A stretch of DNA of 33,167 bases, from assembly GCA_947624815.1 (NCBI GenBank), contig CANQME010000029.1:1-33167 (forward strand). The letters are read 5' to 3'. Source of the DNA: an uncultured Lachnospiraceae bacterium (GTDB lineage: Bacteria > Bacillota > Clostridia > Lachnospirales > Lachnospiraceae). Under the pieces are notes generated by a model, which saw only the letters and a program-made list of their open reading frames with translations, had not been told where the DNA came from and ran no database searches. The stretch's first letter is position 1. Each line of letters opens with the position of its first letter. The translations under genes and the position numbers were made by a program. Of this stretch, positions 14,284 to 24,561 are shown piece by piece.

Positions 14284-14766
14284 ATGAGAGAAAAGATTTT
14301 AGCGATTCTGGAGAAGAACGCCCGCATTGATCTGAAGGATCTGGCGGTTCTGCTGGGAGAAAGCGAGGCGGCCGTCGCCAACGCCATCGCCGATATGGAG
14401 CAGGAGCATATCATCTGCGGTTATCATACCCTGATCAACTGGGACAATACCTCCCAGGAGAAGGTGATGGCGCTGATCGAGGTGAAGGTAACGCCTCAGC
14501 GCGGCATGGGGTTTGATAAGATCGCCGAGCGTATTTACCAGTACAACGAGGTAAACGCGGTCTACCTGATGTCCGGCGCCTATGATTTCACGGTATTCAT
14601 CGAGGGGAAGACCATGAAGGAGGTCGCCCTGTTCGTGTCCAGCAAGCTGTCCACGCTGGATTCCGTCTTAAGCACGGCCACCCATTTTGTATTAAAGAAG
14701 TATAAGGACCACGGCACCGCCCTGGTGGAAGAAGTACACGATGAAAGGATGCTGGTTACCCCATGA
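14284..14766 (+). CDS. Lrp/AsnC family transcriptional regulator
   Basis: 160 residues with GAGGAATCAGTC before the ATG. The N-terminal winged helix-turn-helix (about 1-50) reads ILEKNARIDLKDLAVLLGES, then a RAM/AsnC ligand domain (about 60-145) with ALIEVKV, VYLMSGAYDFTVFI and STATHFVLKKYKD. Proteins of this family bind amino acids and act as octamers or dimers on DNA. The stop overlaps the start of the aminotransferase by four bases (ATGA), so the two are translated together; the most likely job is local control of that enzyme's unit. Confidence 0.93.
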   Translation: MREKILAILEKNARIDLKDLAVLLGESEAAVANAIADMEQEHIICGYHTLINWDNTSQEKVMALIEVKVTPQRGMGFDKIAERIYQYNEVNAVYLMSGAYDFTVFIEGKTMKEVALFVSSKLSTLDSVLSTATHFVLKKYKDHGTALVEEVHDERMLVTP

Positions 14767-15944
14767 GAAATCCTCTTTCCGAGACGATCGTTCAGATCGA
14801 ACCCTCCGGCATCCGCAAATTCTTCGATATCGTCAGCGAGATGAAGGATGCCATCTCCCTCGGCGTGGGCGAGCCTGATTTTGATACGCCCTGGCATGTG
14901 CGGGAGGAAGGAATCTACTCCCTGGAGAAGGGGCGGACCCATTACTCCGCCAACGCCGGTCTTAGGGAGCTGCGGAGCGAGATCTGCAGCTACCTGTACC
15001 GCCGCTGCGGCCTGACCTACCAGCCGGATTCGGAGATCCTGGTCACGGTCGGCGGCAGCGAAGCCATTGATATCGCCCTGCGCGCCATGCTGGATCCAGG
15101 CGACGAGGTGCTGATCCCGCAGCCGTGTTTTGTTTCCTATGTGCCATGTACGATCCTGGCGGGCGGCAGGCCGGTGACGGTCGAGCTGGAGGAGAAGGAT
15201 CAGTTTAAGCTGACGCCGGAGAAGCTTCTGGAGAAGATTACCGGCAGATCCAAGATCCTGATCATGCCGTTCCCCAACAATCCCACCGGAGCGGTCATGC
15301 GAAGGGAGGAGCTTGAGAGGATCGCGCAGATCGTGGTCGAGAAGGATCTGTTCGTGATTTCCGATGAGATCTACTGTGAACTGACCTTCGGAGACGAACG
15401 CCATGTGTCGATCGCTTCCCTGCCGGGGATGAAGGAACGGACCGTGCTGATCAACGGATTTTCGAAATCCTACGCCATGACCGGCTGGAGACTGGGCTAT
15501 GCGGCGGCTCCGAAGCAGATCCTGGAACAGATGCTCAAGATCCATCAGTTTGCGATCATGTGCGCGCCCACTACCAGTCAGTATGCGGCGGTCGCCGCAC
15601 TGCGCGACGGGGACGCGGATGTGGAGATGATGCGGGAGTCCTATGACCAGAGACGGCGCTTCGTCCTTCACGCGTTTCAGGAGATGGGACTGGAATGCTT
15701 TGAGCCGGAAGGCGCGTTTTACGCGTTCCCAAGCATCCGGCGTTTCGGAATGTCGTCCGAGGCGTTCGCCAACCGGTTCCTTCAGGAGGAGCGGGTGGCC
15801 GTGGTGCCGGGAAGCGCGTTCGGCGCCTGCGGCGACGGGTATCTGCGGGTCTCCTATGCGTATTCCTTAAAGCAGCTGAAGGAGGCCCTGGGACGGATGG
15901 CGAAATTTACAGAGAGACTGGACAAGGAGATGGCCGGAGGATGA
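14763..15944 (+). CDS. Class I/II pyridoxal-phosphate aminotransferase
   Basis: 393 residues. Fold type I motifs: LGVGEPDFDTPWHV, the substrate/PLP loop TVGGSEAIDIALRA, PNNPTGAVM, the ISDEIYCELTF aspartate, the Schiff-base lysine in INGFSKSYAMTGWRLGY, and the carboxylate-binding Arg in GYLRVSYA. This is the aspartate/aromatic aminotransferase (PatA/AspC-like) subgroup; the exact amino donor cannot be fixed from sequence. It overlaps the Lrp regulator by four bases upstream and trmL by four bases downstream (ATGA at both joints), a tight three-gene operon. Confidence 0.93.
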   Translation: MRNPLSETIVQIEPSGIRKFFDIVSEMKDAISLGVGEPDFDTPWHVREEGIYSLEKGRTHYSANAGLRELRSEICSYLYRRCGLTYQPDSEILVTVGGSEAIDIALRAMLDPGDEVLIPQPCFVSYVPCTILAGGRPVTVELEEKDQFKLTPEKLLEKITGRSKILIMPFPNNPTGAVMRREELERIAQIVVEKDLFVISDEIYCELTFGDERHVSIASLPGMKERTVLINGFSKSYAMTGWRLGYAAAPKQILEQMLKIHQFAIMCAPTTSQYAAVAALRDGDADVEMMRESYDQRRRFVLHAFQEMGLECFEPEGAFYAFPSIRRFGMSSEAFANRFLQEERVAVVPGSAFGACGDGYLRVSYAYSLKQLKEALGRMAKFTERLDKEMAGG

Positions 15945-16438
15945 ATATCGTGCTGCTGGAGCCGGAGATGCCGGCTAACACCGGCAATATCGGCCGCACC
16001 TGCGTGGCCACCGGCACGCGTCTCCATCTGATCCGGCCGCTTGGATTCCGGCTGAATGAGAGAATGCTGAAGCGCGCCGGCCTGGATTACTGGGACAAGC
16101 TGGATGTGACCGTCTATGACGACTACGAGGATTTCCTGGAGAGGCATCCCGGCGAGCGCATCTACATGGCGACGACGAAGGGACGGAAGGTCTACACGGA
16201 CGTGTGCTACGATCCCGACGCCTACATCATGTTCGGCAAGGAGAGCGCCGGGATCCCGGAGGAGATCCTTCTGGCAAACCAGGAGAACTGCGTTCGGATC
16301 CCCATGTGGGGCGATATCCGCTCCCTGAATCTATCCAACGCGGTCGCCATAGTCCTCTATGAAGCCCTGCGGCAGAACGGATTCGAGAAAATGACGCTGC
16401 AGGGGGAGCTGCACCGGCTTCACTGGCGGGAAGACTGA
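15941..16438 (+). CDS. trmL: tRNA (cytidine/uridine-2'-O-)-methyltransferase TrmL
   Basis: 165 residues, the usual TrmL size: a single SPOUT domain without extra RNA-binding parts. Visible motifs are LLEPEMPANTGNIGRTC, MFGKESAGIPEEIL, and IPMWGDIRSLNLSNAVAIV, which form the deep trefoil knot that binds S-adenosylmethionine. TrmL methylates the ribose at the wobble base 34 of tRNA-Leu isoacceptors. The end overlaps the convergent GNAT gene by 19 bases, and no terminator is visible between them. Confidence 0.95.
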   Translation: MNIVLLEPEMPANTGNIGRTCVATGTRLHLIRPLGFRLNERMLKRAGLDYWDKLDVTVYDDYEDFLERHPGERIYMATTKGRKVYTDVCYDPDAYIMFGKESAGIPEEILLANQENCVRIPMWGDIRSLNLSNAVAIVLYEALRQNGFEKMTLQGELHRLHWRED

Positions 16439-16953
16439 TACAGATCCTTCATCAGGATCGCCCGCCGCAGTCCGCCGTGCTTGAGCTTCTCGCCGATGAT
16501 TTGGTAGCCCTGCTTCAGGCCGTTGTTCATGCTGTATACGTTGTCCGGGTGGATGGTTCCCATCAGGTAGCGGAAGCCCATGGCCCGCAGATCGGCCTCG
16601 GCGGCCTGCATCAGCCGGTACTGGAGCTGGTGGCCCCGGTATTGGGGAAGAACTGCGGCGGTGTCCATGTGGGCGACCAGGGGAAGCTCTTCTTCCGGAA
16701 GGCCGGCGTCGCGGCCCATGTTTTCTTCGGAGAGGCCGGGGATTACGGCCAGGAAGATGCCGGCGACTTCGCCGGTTTCGGTTTCGATGGCTTTGTAGCC
16801 CAGACCTTCGCCGGAGGTGAGCATGTGGCAGGTGTAGTCGGCATTGTCTGCCAGGTACCAGTCTTTGTTGTCCATGCCGCGCCATACGGTCTGGATGATG
16901 TCGGCGAAGAGCTGGTAGTCGGAGGGGGTGGCTGGGGTGATTTGGAAGGTCAT
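16420..16953 (-). CDS. GNAT family N-acetyltransferase
   Basis: 177 residues from the ATG whose complement is at 16951-16953 (MTFQITPATPSDY). GNAT features: the N-terminal strand and DYQLFADIIQTVW helix, TGEVAGIFLAVIPG as strand 4, DTAAVLPQYRGHQLQYRLM as motif A (R/Q-x-x-G-x-x acetyl-CoA loop; RGHQL), and IHPDNVYSMNNGLKQGYQ as motif B. The substrate is unknown. The frame is open to 17118, but that extension runs through an intergenic hairpin and reads as non-protein sequence. No good ribosome site precedes the ATG (AAAGGA is 16 bases away). The end overlaps trmL by 19 bases. Confidence 0.85.
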   Translation of the reverse strand: MTFQITPATPSDYQLFADIIQTVWRGMDNKDWYLADNADYTCHMLTSGEGLGYKAIETETGEVAGIFLAVIPGLSEENMGRDAGLPEEELPLVAHMDTAAVLPQYRGHQLQYRLMQAAEADLRAMGFRYLMGTIHPDNVYSMNNGLKQGYQIIGEKLKHGGLRRAILMKDLYQSSRQ

Positions 16954-17280
16954 GGTTTTTGGTGTGAGGTCCTTTCGTTTGGTTTTTTGGGAGGAACGTT
17001 GAGGGATGGAACAACATTTGGGGGATGGGACCGCAGTGCGGGGCTCAAAGCCTGCGGCTTTTCGCCCACGGGCTGGCGCCCTATGAAAAAAGCCAGATAA
17101 GCGGCTGCTTACGTGCAAGCACGACGCAGCTGCTTGTCTGGCTTTTTTCGCACTGCTCCCTGCTTACGTGAGTATATCAAAAATTTTAGAATATAGATAG
17201 TGGTATATTGAGATTTTTTGTGGTAGACTAGAGGAACGGGGGGTAATGTTTATCCCGAATCGAAAAGGAGGGTAGTTGCT
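16954..17280. other. Gene-free stretch between GNAT and rubredoxin genes
   Basis: No coding sequence is convincing here on either strand. The left part is rich in G and T on the plus strand. A small hairpin AAAGCC-tgc-GGCTTT lies at about 17047-17061. The centre holds a large terminator-like hairpin, and the right part (17165-17225) is AT-rich and may hold promoters for both flanking genes, though no clean -35/-10 pair is seen for rubredoxin. TGCTTACGTG occurs twice (17105-17114, inside the hairpin, and 17161-17170). Confidence 0.6.
17085..17148. terminator. Large bidirectional terminator-like hairpin
   Basis: Strand 17091-17108 pairs with 17126-17143 over 18 positions with one wobble and one mismatch, and the loop itself can close as CGTG-caag-CACG (17112-17123). 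An A-run (17085-17090) lies on the left and a T-run (17143-17148) on the right, so it would stop transcription both ways. No gene ends close to it on either strand. Confidence 0.7.
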
Positions 17281-17439
17281 ATGAAGAAATATGTATGTCT
17301 GGTATGTGGGTATGTGTATGATCCGGCGGAGGGCGATCCGGATAACGGGATCGAGCCGGGGACCGAGTTTGAGGATCTTCCGGACGATTGGGTCTGCCCG
17401 ATGTGCTATGTGGGAAAGGATCAGTTCGAAGAGGAATAA
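17281..17439 (+). CDS. Rubredoxin
   Basis: 52 residues starting [18 protein letters not shown], with AAGGAGGG at 17265-17272. Iron is held by two CxxC knuckles, CLVCG and CPMCY. The core [18 protein letters not shown] is typical, as is the final VGKDQFEEE. In most rubredoxins the second knuckle is CPxCG; here Tyr replaces that Gly. A small electron carrier, usually in oxygen or peroxide detoxification in anaerobes. Monocistronic, ending in a strong terminator shared with the convergent ATPase gene. The gene was too short for many gene finders but is certain. Confidence 0.96.
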   Translation: MKKYVCLVCGYVYDPAEGDPDNGIEPGTEFEDLPDDWVCPMCYVGKDQFEEE

Positions 17440-17446
17440 GTAAGAG

Positions 17447-17475
17447 AAAGCCGGAGAATCGATTCTCCGGCTTTT
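17447..17475. terminator. Bidirectional terminator between rubredoxin and yhaN-like gene
   Basis: A perfect palindrome: AAAGCCGGAGAATC (17447-17460) and GATTCTCCGGCTTT (17461-17474), with flanking A and T runs. It lies 7 bases after each of the two convergent stop codons. Confidence 0.9.
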
Positions 17476-17481
17476 ATAGTC

Positions 17482-19347
17482 TCAGATACGGATCATGTTA
17501 TAGCCGATCTGGTTGGCCGTCAGCATCTGGGCTTCTCTCTGGTGGCAGGTGAAGATGATCATCTGGCCGCTGTAGGAGCCCGACAGCCATTTCAGGGCGC
17601 TCTTCAGCCGTTCGTCGTCGTAGAGGACGAAGCTGTCGTCGAAGATCAGGGGCATGTCCTCTTTATCGCCCTGGATCAGCCTGGCGGCCGCCAGCCGCAG
17701 CGCCAGGTAGATCTGGTCCATGGTGCCGCTGGATACCTGCTCGATGGGAACCAGCTTCGTGGGGGTATTCATGAAGACGTTCAGGTTCTCGTCGATGCTC
17801 ATGCTGGAATAGATGCCGCCGGTGATGCCGGCCACCAGCTCGGAGGCCGTCTTGTTCAGGTACAGGCCGAAGGAGTCCCGGATGGACATGGACAGATCGT
17901 TCATCGTCTCCTGGGCCAGATCGATGGCCGCCAGCTCCTGGGAGATCCGCTGGTTCTCCGCCAGCGTATTCTTCAGAGTTTCCAGCTGGTTCTTGTAGTT
18001 TCCCAGAAGCTCCAGCTTCTTCTCCAGCTCCCACTGAAGCTTCTGCTGCTTCTCGATGGCGTCGCTGCAGTCGTTCTGCCTGGCGTTCAGTTCGGCAATC
18101 TCGCCGGTGAGAGTCGTCACGGCGGTCTCGGACTGCTCCGTGGCAGTGACCAGACGCTTGAATTCCGCCATCCTGGCCCGGAACGCTTCCAGCGTCTGCT
18201 CGGACAGATCCGCGTCGCCGATATGGCGGTGGAAGGTTTCCTGCAGCGCCTGGCTGCTGAGCAGGAGTTCCCTGCCGAGCCGCCGCGAACGGATCATAAG
18301 AGCGACTGCCGCACCGCAGCAGAAGACCGCTGCAATTCCGGCCCCGGCCGCCATGGCGATGACGGAGGCCAGAACCACGTTCTGCAGGATCGCGATGCTG
18401 TTGCCCATAACGGCCAGACCGACGGCGGCTGTGGCGAACAGGATCGTCAGGAGGAAGAACACTGCGGTCATCACCCTGCGCGACCGCTTCTTTGTGGCGG
18501 CCTTCACGTCCTGATAATCCCGGAAAATATCCTCGGTCTGCCGCTCGTACCGTTCGATGGAGGCCAGATCCTGAAACTGGTTCTCCTCCAGAAGCTGCCG
18601 GCCTCTGGCCGCCTTCTGGATCATGTCCTCCTTTTCGGCCTGCTTCTTCTCAAGCTCCTCCCGGGTATCCAGCCGGAGTTTGGTAAACGCCGGAAGACGG
18701 TTCTCATATTCCGGCGAGGCGATGTCCTTCTCGACGGCCTTGATCTCCCCCAGAAGCGTGGTGTAGGACCGCGCCGCCTCCGGCACCAGCTGGCTTTCCA
18801 TCTCCTTCCTCTGCGCTTTCAGGAACGCGGAGGCTTTGGTGATGTTTAAGGCCATGCTGCCCGAGGTGTTCATGTTGGCTATGTAATTCTTCAGCTCCGA
18901 CACCATGCCCCCGTCGGTGGCGCTTTTCAGCTGGCCGATGCTGATGGTGTTGTTGTAGGCGGTCTCGGTCAGGCCGCCCAGCAGGTTGCTTAAGAAGGCT
19001 TCGGGAGCGTCCAGCTCCCGGCCCAGGGTCTCGTCGATGATGTGCAGCTCCTTCTTGTCCTTGCGGAACGTCCGCTCGATCCGGTAGACGTGTTCGTCCT
19101 GCTTAAGACGCAGGGCTCCTTCGTAGGTGCCGCTGTTCTCCCAGGGCTCATACTGGCTGTACAGGTCCTTCCTGGCGGCCTTGCCACGCTGGGGCTTTAG
19201 GCCGAAGAGCATGCACCGGATGAAGGTATGGATCGTGGACTTGCCGGCCTCGTTCCTGCCGTATATCACATTGATCCCGTCTGTAAATGAAATGCTGCGG
19301 TCATGGAATTTTCCGAATCCTTTTATCTGAAGTTCCAGAAATGTCAT
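17482..19347 (-). CDS. YhaN-like SMC/Rad50-type ATPase with membrane hairpin
   Basis: 621 residues. The N-terminal ABC-type half has Walker A GRNEAGKST and the FLELQIKGFGKF start common to Rad50/SbcC/YhaN. Coiled-coil segments (about 160-285 and 365-470) flank two adjacent hydrophobic helices (about 290-312 and 320-345). The C-terminal half supplies the signature VSSGTMDQIYLALRLA and Walker B MPLIFDDSFVLYD. It should form the ATPase partner of the exonuclease encoded just upstream (three-base gap), in an SbcCD/Mre11-Rad50-like complex that processes DNA ends. It is short for Rad50-like proteins, and the zinc-hook CxxC is absent, replaced in place by the membrane hairpin. The gene is followed by a strong terminator. 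Confidence 0.85.
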   Translation of the reverse strand: MTFLELQIKGFGKFHDRSISFTDGINVIYGRNEAGKSTIHTFIRCMLFGLKPQRGKAARKDLYSQYEPWENSGTYEGALRLKQDEHVYRIERTFRKDKKELHIIDETLGRELDAPEAFLSNLLGGLTETAYNNTISIGQLKSATDGGMVSELKNYIANMNTSGSMALNITKASAFLKAQRKEMESQLVPEAARSYTTLLGEIKAVEKDIASPEYENRLPAFTKLRLDTREELEKKQAEKEDMIQKAARGRQLLEENQFQDLASIERYERQTEDIFRDYQDVKAATKKRSRRVMTAVFFLLTILFATAAVGLAVMGNSIAILQNVVLASVIAMAAGAGIAAVFCCGAAVALMIRSRRLGRELLLSSQALQETFHRHIGDADLSEQTLEAFRARMAEFKRLVTATEQSETAVTTLTGEIAELNARQNDCSDAIEKQQKLQWELEKKLELLGNYKNQLETLKNTLAENQRISQELAAIDLAQETMNDLSMSIRDSFGLYLNKTASELVAGITGGIYSSMSIDENLNVFMNTPTKLVPIEQVSSGTMDQIYLALRLAAARLIQGDKEDMPLIFDDSFVLYDDERLKSALKWLSGSYSGQMIIFTCHQREAQMLTANQIGYNMIRI

Positions 19348-19350
19348 GGA

Positions 19351-20424
19351 TTAACTCCTTTCGTCCGTTGTGCGCAGCAGTGCGTTGATGCCGTAGTACA
19401 GCGCCTTCTTCTCTACCGGGCTCGGATCCGGCTTATCGAAGGCCCGGATGTAGAAGCCGATCATATCGCCGGGGTGCTCGGCGAACAGAGCGCTGAAATC
19501 GTACTGGGGCTCCGACTCATCCGTGATCTCGACGATCCGAAACCGGGAGGTCAGGTTGTCGAAATCAAACTCGATATCCGGATCCCTCATGCCGCGGATC
19601 CGGAACCGGAAGATATTCTGGGGTCCGCGTTTGCGGATCTCCTGGGTGATCTTAAGCTCCAGCTCCGCGTTCGTCGTATGCGTCGTGATGTTGACGATCA
19701 GGGGAATGTACTGGGCGCGGCACAGCCTGACGAATTCCAGGGAATCCACCTGCCGGGTCACCTGGCTGACGCTGCCGAGAAACACGCCGTGGGGGCCTGT
19801 CTCCGTGTGGTCAAGGGGCTCCGGCGAGCCGGGGAATGCGGCCTTCTTCTCCGCGATCACCTCCGGCTTGTGGATATGGCCCAGGGCGATGTAGGAATAA
19901 TTGGACGCGGCCAGGACGCTTCTGTCCAGAGGCAGGTGCGACGCGTCGCCGCCGTGAAGCATCAGGATATGGACGCGGCCGTCAAAGGGTACCTGGAACC
20001 GGTCCGCCGGCAGGCTCTCGCGGATCTCCGGCGTATGGTAGCTGAAGCCGTGGACCTCCACGTTGCAGTCCGGAAAGTAGACGCTTTCCATCTCCTCGTC
20101 CATCAGAAAGGTGACGTTGGGGGCCCAGTTAAAGCTCAGTACCGCCGAATTGGGGCGGATCCGGTCGTGGTTCCCGGCGATCAGGACCACATGGACAGAG
20201 GGGATCGTCGAGAAGAGGTAGTTGATCTCCTTCAGATCCTTCTGAAGCGGCTGACGGTGAAACAGGTCGCCGGAGATGAACAGAAAATCCACCTCCCGCG
20301 CCCGCGCCAGGTCGATGATCTGTGAAAAGGTGTCCCTGACAGCCTGGGTCCGCTCTTTGCACCAGGGCTTGTCGCCGTCCGGCGTCATGCCCCAGTGGAT
20401 GTCGGCGGTGTGAAGGAATTTCAT
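19351..20424 (-). CDS. YhaO/SbcD-like DNA repair exonuclease (metallophosphoesterase)
   Basis: 357 residues; GGGAGG upstream of the ATG. Mre11/SbcD-type dimetal motifs in order: LHTADIHWG (D-x-H), FISGDLFHR (GD), IAGNHDRI (GNHD), LMLHGGD (His) and ALGHIHKPE (GHxH). A C-terminal part (about 210-357) is the capping domain. The protein is a manganese-dependent nuclease that works on DNA ends with the ATPase encoded three bases downstream. It lies 60 bases after asnS on the same strand, so all three may share the asnS promoter. Confidence 0.9.
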   Translation of the reverse strand: MKFLHTADIHWGMTPDGDKPWCKERTQAVRDTFSQIIDLARAREVDFLFISGDLFHRQPLQKDLKEINYLFSTIPSVHVVLIAGNHDRIRPNSAVLSFNWAPNVTFLMDEEMESVYFPDCNVEVHGFSYHTPEIRESLPADRFQVPFDGRVHILMLHGGDASHLPLDRSVLAASNYSYIALGHIHKPEVIAEKKAAFPGSPEPLDHTETGPHGVFLGSVSQVTRQVDSLEFVRLCRAQYIPLIVNITTHTTNAELELKITQEIRKRGPQNIFRFRIRGMRDPDIEFDFDNLTSRFRIVEITDESEPQYDFSALFAEHPGDMIGFYIRAFDKPDPSPVEKKALYYGINALLRTTDERS

Positions 20425-20484
20425 ACTTGATGGCCTCCCATTTCTTGTGTGTACAGGTCCGTAAAGCGGCGCCTTCGGAACCGC

Positions 20485-21876
<1,392 letters not shown>

Positions 21877-21908
21877 ATAAAACGGTCTCCTTTGAAAATA
21901 ATAAAATC

Positions 21909-21937
21909 ATTATACTTTATTTTTCTATATGATTCAA
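21909..21937 (-). promoter_or_regulatory. Sigma-A promoter of asnS
   Basis: On the minus strand TTGAAT (21932-21937), 17 bases, TATAAT (21909-21914), 32 bases before the asnS start. No T-box-like leader fits in so short a 5' UTR. Confidence 0.88.
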
Positions 21938-22055
21938 GGGCTTCCGGGGGGAAAGTTGGTCGTCGCGAAAGCTTTAAGGCAGTTGAAAAATAGCAAAATG
22001 ATACATAAAAAGTCGAATCTTGCATGGTTTGAAAAGAAATTTCTTTATTATTTTA

Positions 22056-22084
22056 TTCACTATTCAAAAATATTGTGATATACT
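22056..22084 (+). promoter_or_regulatory. Promoter of glgC-glgD with extended -10
   Basis: TTCACT (22056-22061), 17 bases, TATACT (22079-22084), with TG one base before the -10 (TGA then TATACT). The extended -10 compensates for the weak -35. Confidence 0.7.
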
Positions 22085-22107
22085 GTTCATATATGCGGTG
22101 AAACATG

Positions 22108-22136
22108 CCCTTTCGCGCATATGCGCGGAATAAGGG
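22108..22136 (+). promoter_or_regulatory. Leader hairpin with 14-bp palindrome before glgC
   Basis: CCCTT (22108-22112) pairs with AAGGG (22132-22136) around the perfect palindrome CGCGCATATGCGCG (22114-22127). It lies 20-50 bases downstream of the expected transcription start and ends 32 bases before the start codon. It may be an RNA hairpin or a protein-binding operator. Confidence 0.5.
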
Positions 22137-22168
22137 ATCATTAAGAACAGCAAGAAGGTGAGTATTCA

Positions 22169-23443
22169 TTGGTTAAGAAAGAGATGATCGCAATGCTGCT
22201 GGCCGGCGGCCAGGGGAGCCGTCTGGGCGTCCTCACCCAGAAGGTGGCCAAGCCTGCAGTATCATTCGGGGGGAAATACCGCATCATCGATTTTCCGCTC
22301 AGCAACTGCATCAATTCCGGCGTGGATACGGTAGGCGTGCTGACACAGTACCAGCCGCTTCGGCTCAATTCCCACATCGGGATCGGAATCCCCTGGGATC
22401 TGGACCGGAACGTGGGCGGCGTCACGATCCTTCCGCCGTATGAGAAAAGCATGGGCAGCGACTGGTATACCGGAACGGCCAATGCGATTTTCCAGAATCT
22501 GGAATATATGGAGAGCTATCATCCGGAGTACGTGCTGATCCTGTCCGGCGACCACATCTACAAGATGGATTACGAGGTTATGCTCAATTACCACAAGGCT
22601 AACAACGCGGACGTGACCATCGCGGCCATGCCGGTTCCGCTGGAGGAGGCCAGCCGGTTCGGCGTCCTGATCACGGACGATACCAACCGCATCGTGGATT
22701 TCGAGGAGAAGCCGGCGCATCCCAGGAGCAATCTGGCGTCGATGGGCATCTACATTTTCACCTGGAAGGCGCTGAGGGAGGCGCTGATCGCGCTTCGGGA
22801 CGTACCGGGCTGCGATTTCGGCAAGCATATCATCCCCTACTGCCACGGGAAGGAGCAGAGGATATTTGCCTATGAGTACAACGGCTACTGGAAGGACGTA
22901 GGCACGCTGAGCTCCTACTGGGAAGCCAATATGGAGCTGATCGACATTATTCCCGAGTTCAATCTCTATGAGGAATACTGGAAGATCTATACGAAGAGCG
23001 ACATTATTCCGCCCCAGTTTATCGCCGACACCGCCCGTGTGGAACGCAGCATCATCGGCGAGGGAACCGAGGTCTACGGCGAGGTCCGCAACTCCGTTAT
23101 CGGAGCCGGCGTCGTCATCGGCAGGGGAGCGGTAGTACGGGATTCCATCGTCATGCGGGGAGCCGTCATCGGCGAGGAAGCCGTCATCGACAAGGCCATC
23201 GTGGCCGAGGACGTGCGCGTGGGCAGCCGCGCCCGGGTTGGCGTCGGGGAATACGCGCCGAATACATACGATCCGAAGGTCTATCAGTCCGATCTCGCCA
23301 CGATCGGGGAACGTAGCGTGATCCCGGACGGCGTGAGAATCGGCCGCAATACCGCCGTTTCCGGCGAGACCGTCCCGGAGGATTATCCGGACGGCGAGCT
23401 TAAGAGCGGCGAATCCATCATGAAGGCAGGTGGTCTGCGATGA
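22169..23443 (+). CDS. glgC: Glucose-1-phosphate adenylyltransferase
   Basis: 424 residues from a TTG, with AAGGTGAG eight bases upstream. The nucleotidyl-transferase domain has [40 protein letters not shown], and [11 protein letters not shown]. The C-terminal left-handed beta-helix (about 300-400) shows hexapeptide repeats ([18 protein letters not shown]). It makes ADP-glucose from glucose-1-phosphate and ATP, the committed step of glycogen synthesis. The next gene, glgD, starts within its stop (ATGA), the usual Firmicutes arrangement in which GlgC is the catalytic and GlgD the modulating subunit. Confidence 0.96.
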   Translation: MVKKEMIAMLLAGGQGSRLGVLTQKVAKPAVSFGGKYRIIDFPLSNCINSGVDTVGVLTQYQPLRLNSHIGIGIPWDLDRNVGGVTILPPYEKSMGSDWYTGTANAIFQNLEYMESYHPEYVLILSGDHIYKMDYEVMLNYHKANNADVTIAAMPVPLEEASRFGVLITDDTNRIVDFEEKPAHPRSNLASMGIYIFTWKALREALIALRDVPGCDFGKHIIPYCHGKEQRIFAYEYNGYWKDVGTLSSYWEANMELIDIIPEFNLYEEYWKIYTKSDIIPPQFIADTARVERSIIGEGTEVYGEVRNSVIGAGVVIGRGAVVRDSIVMRGAVIGEEAVIDKAIVAEDVRVGSRARVGVGEYAPNTYDPKVYQSDLATIGERSVIPDGVRIGRNTAVSGETVPEDYPDGELKSGESIMKAGGLR

Positions 23444-24561
23444 GGGCGATCGGTATTGTACTGGCAGGCGGCAACAACAAGCGGATGCGGGAACTGTCCA
23501 ACAAGCGGGCCATCGCGGCGATGCCCATTGCCGGCAGCTACCGGAGCGTGGATTTCGTCTTAAGCAACATGACCAATTCCCACATTTCCAAGGTGGCGGT
23601 GTTTACGCAGTTTAATTCCCGTTCGCTGAACGAGCACCTGAATTCTTCCAAATGGTGGGACTTCGGGCGCAAGCAGGGCGGACTGTACCTGTTCACCCCG
23701 ACCATTACCACGGAGCACAACGACTGGTACCGGGGAACGGCGGACGCGCTTTACCAGAACCTGGATTTTCTGAAGAGCAGCCATGAGCCCTATGTGGTCA
23801 TGGCGGCGGGCGACGGGATCTACAAGCTGGATTACAATAAAGTCCTGGAGTACCATGTAGAGAAGAAGGCGGACATTACCATCGTCTGCAAGACGATGCC
23901 GGCCGGCGAGGATGTGACCCGGTTCGGCGTGGTGAAGGTGGCGGACGACGGACGGATCCTGGATTTCCAGGAGAAGCCCATGGTCGCCGACTCCAACACC
24001 GTTTCCTGCGGTATCTACGTGATCCGGCGGCGTCAGCTGATCGAGCTGATCGAGCGGGCCGCCCAGGAAGACCGTTTTGATTTTGTCAAGGATATCCTGG
24101 TCCGCTATAAGAACATGAAGCGGATCTATGCCTATGAGCTGGATACCTACTGGAGCAATATCGCATCCGTTGAGTCCTATTACAGGACCAATATGGATTT
24201 CCTGAAGCCGGAAGTGAGAAACTACTTCTTCCGGGAATATCCGGAGATCTACTCCAAGGTTGGAGACATGCCTCCCGCCAAGTATAATCCCGGCGCGGTG
24301 GTGAAGAACAGCCTGGTATCCAGCGGCAGCATTATCAATGGCGTTGTGGAGAACTCCATTCTGTTCCGGCAGGCGTACATCGGTAATAACTGCGTGATTA
24401 AGAATTCCATCATTCTCAATGATGTATATATTGACGACAATTCGGTTATTGAGAACTGTATCGTAGAAAGCCGTGATACGATACGGGCCAACACGACGTA
24501 TATCGGTTCGCCCGGCGACGTGAAGATCGTCGTCGAGCAGAACGCCAGGTATTCCCTGTAG
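23440..24561 (+). CDS. glgD: GlgD subunit of glucose-1-phosphate adenylyltransferase
   Basis: 373 residues, starting four bases before the glgC stop. Same overall fold as GlgC, but the nucleotide loop is [11 protein letters not shown] instead of GGxGxRL, so the ATP site is degenerate. [18 protein letters not shown] follows in the usual place. The C-terminal beta-helix has [18 protein letters not shown] repeats. In Bacillus and clostridia GlgD lacks strong activity itself and stimulates GlgC in a mixed tetramer. No glgA, glgB or glgP is next to the pair, so the rest of the glycogen pathway lies elsewhere. Confidence 0.95.
   Translation: MRAIGIVLAGGNNKRMRELSNKRAIAAMPIAGSYRSVDFVLSNMTNSHISKVAVFTQFNSRSLNEHLNSSKWWDFGRKQGGLYLFTPTITTEHNDWYRGTADALYQNLDFLKSSHEPYVVMAAGDGIYKLDYNKVLEYHVEKKADITIVCKTMPAGEDVTRFGVVKVADDGRILDFQEKPMVADSNTVSCGIYVIRRRQLIELIERAAQEDRFDFVKDILVRYKNMKRIYAYELDTYWSNIASVESYYRTNMDFLKPEVRNYFFREYPEIYSKVGDMPPAKYNPGAVVKNSLVSSGSIINGVVENSILFRQAYIGNNCVIKNSIILNDVYIDDNSVIENCIVESRDTIRANTTYIGSPGDVKIVVEQNARYSL

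Noticed and set aside
16954-17118. N-terminal extension of the GNAT protein to 17118
   Set aside because: The extra 55 residues come from the intergenic hairpin and look non-coding; the GNAT fold begins naturally at the ATG complementary to 16951-16953.
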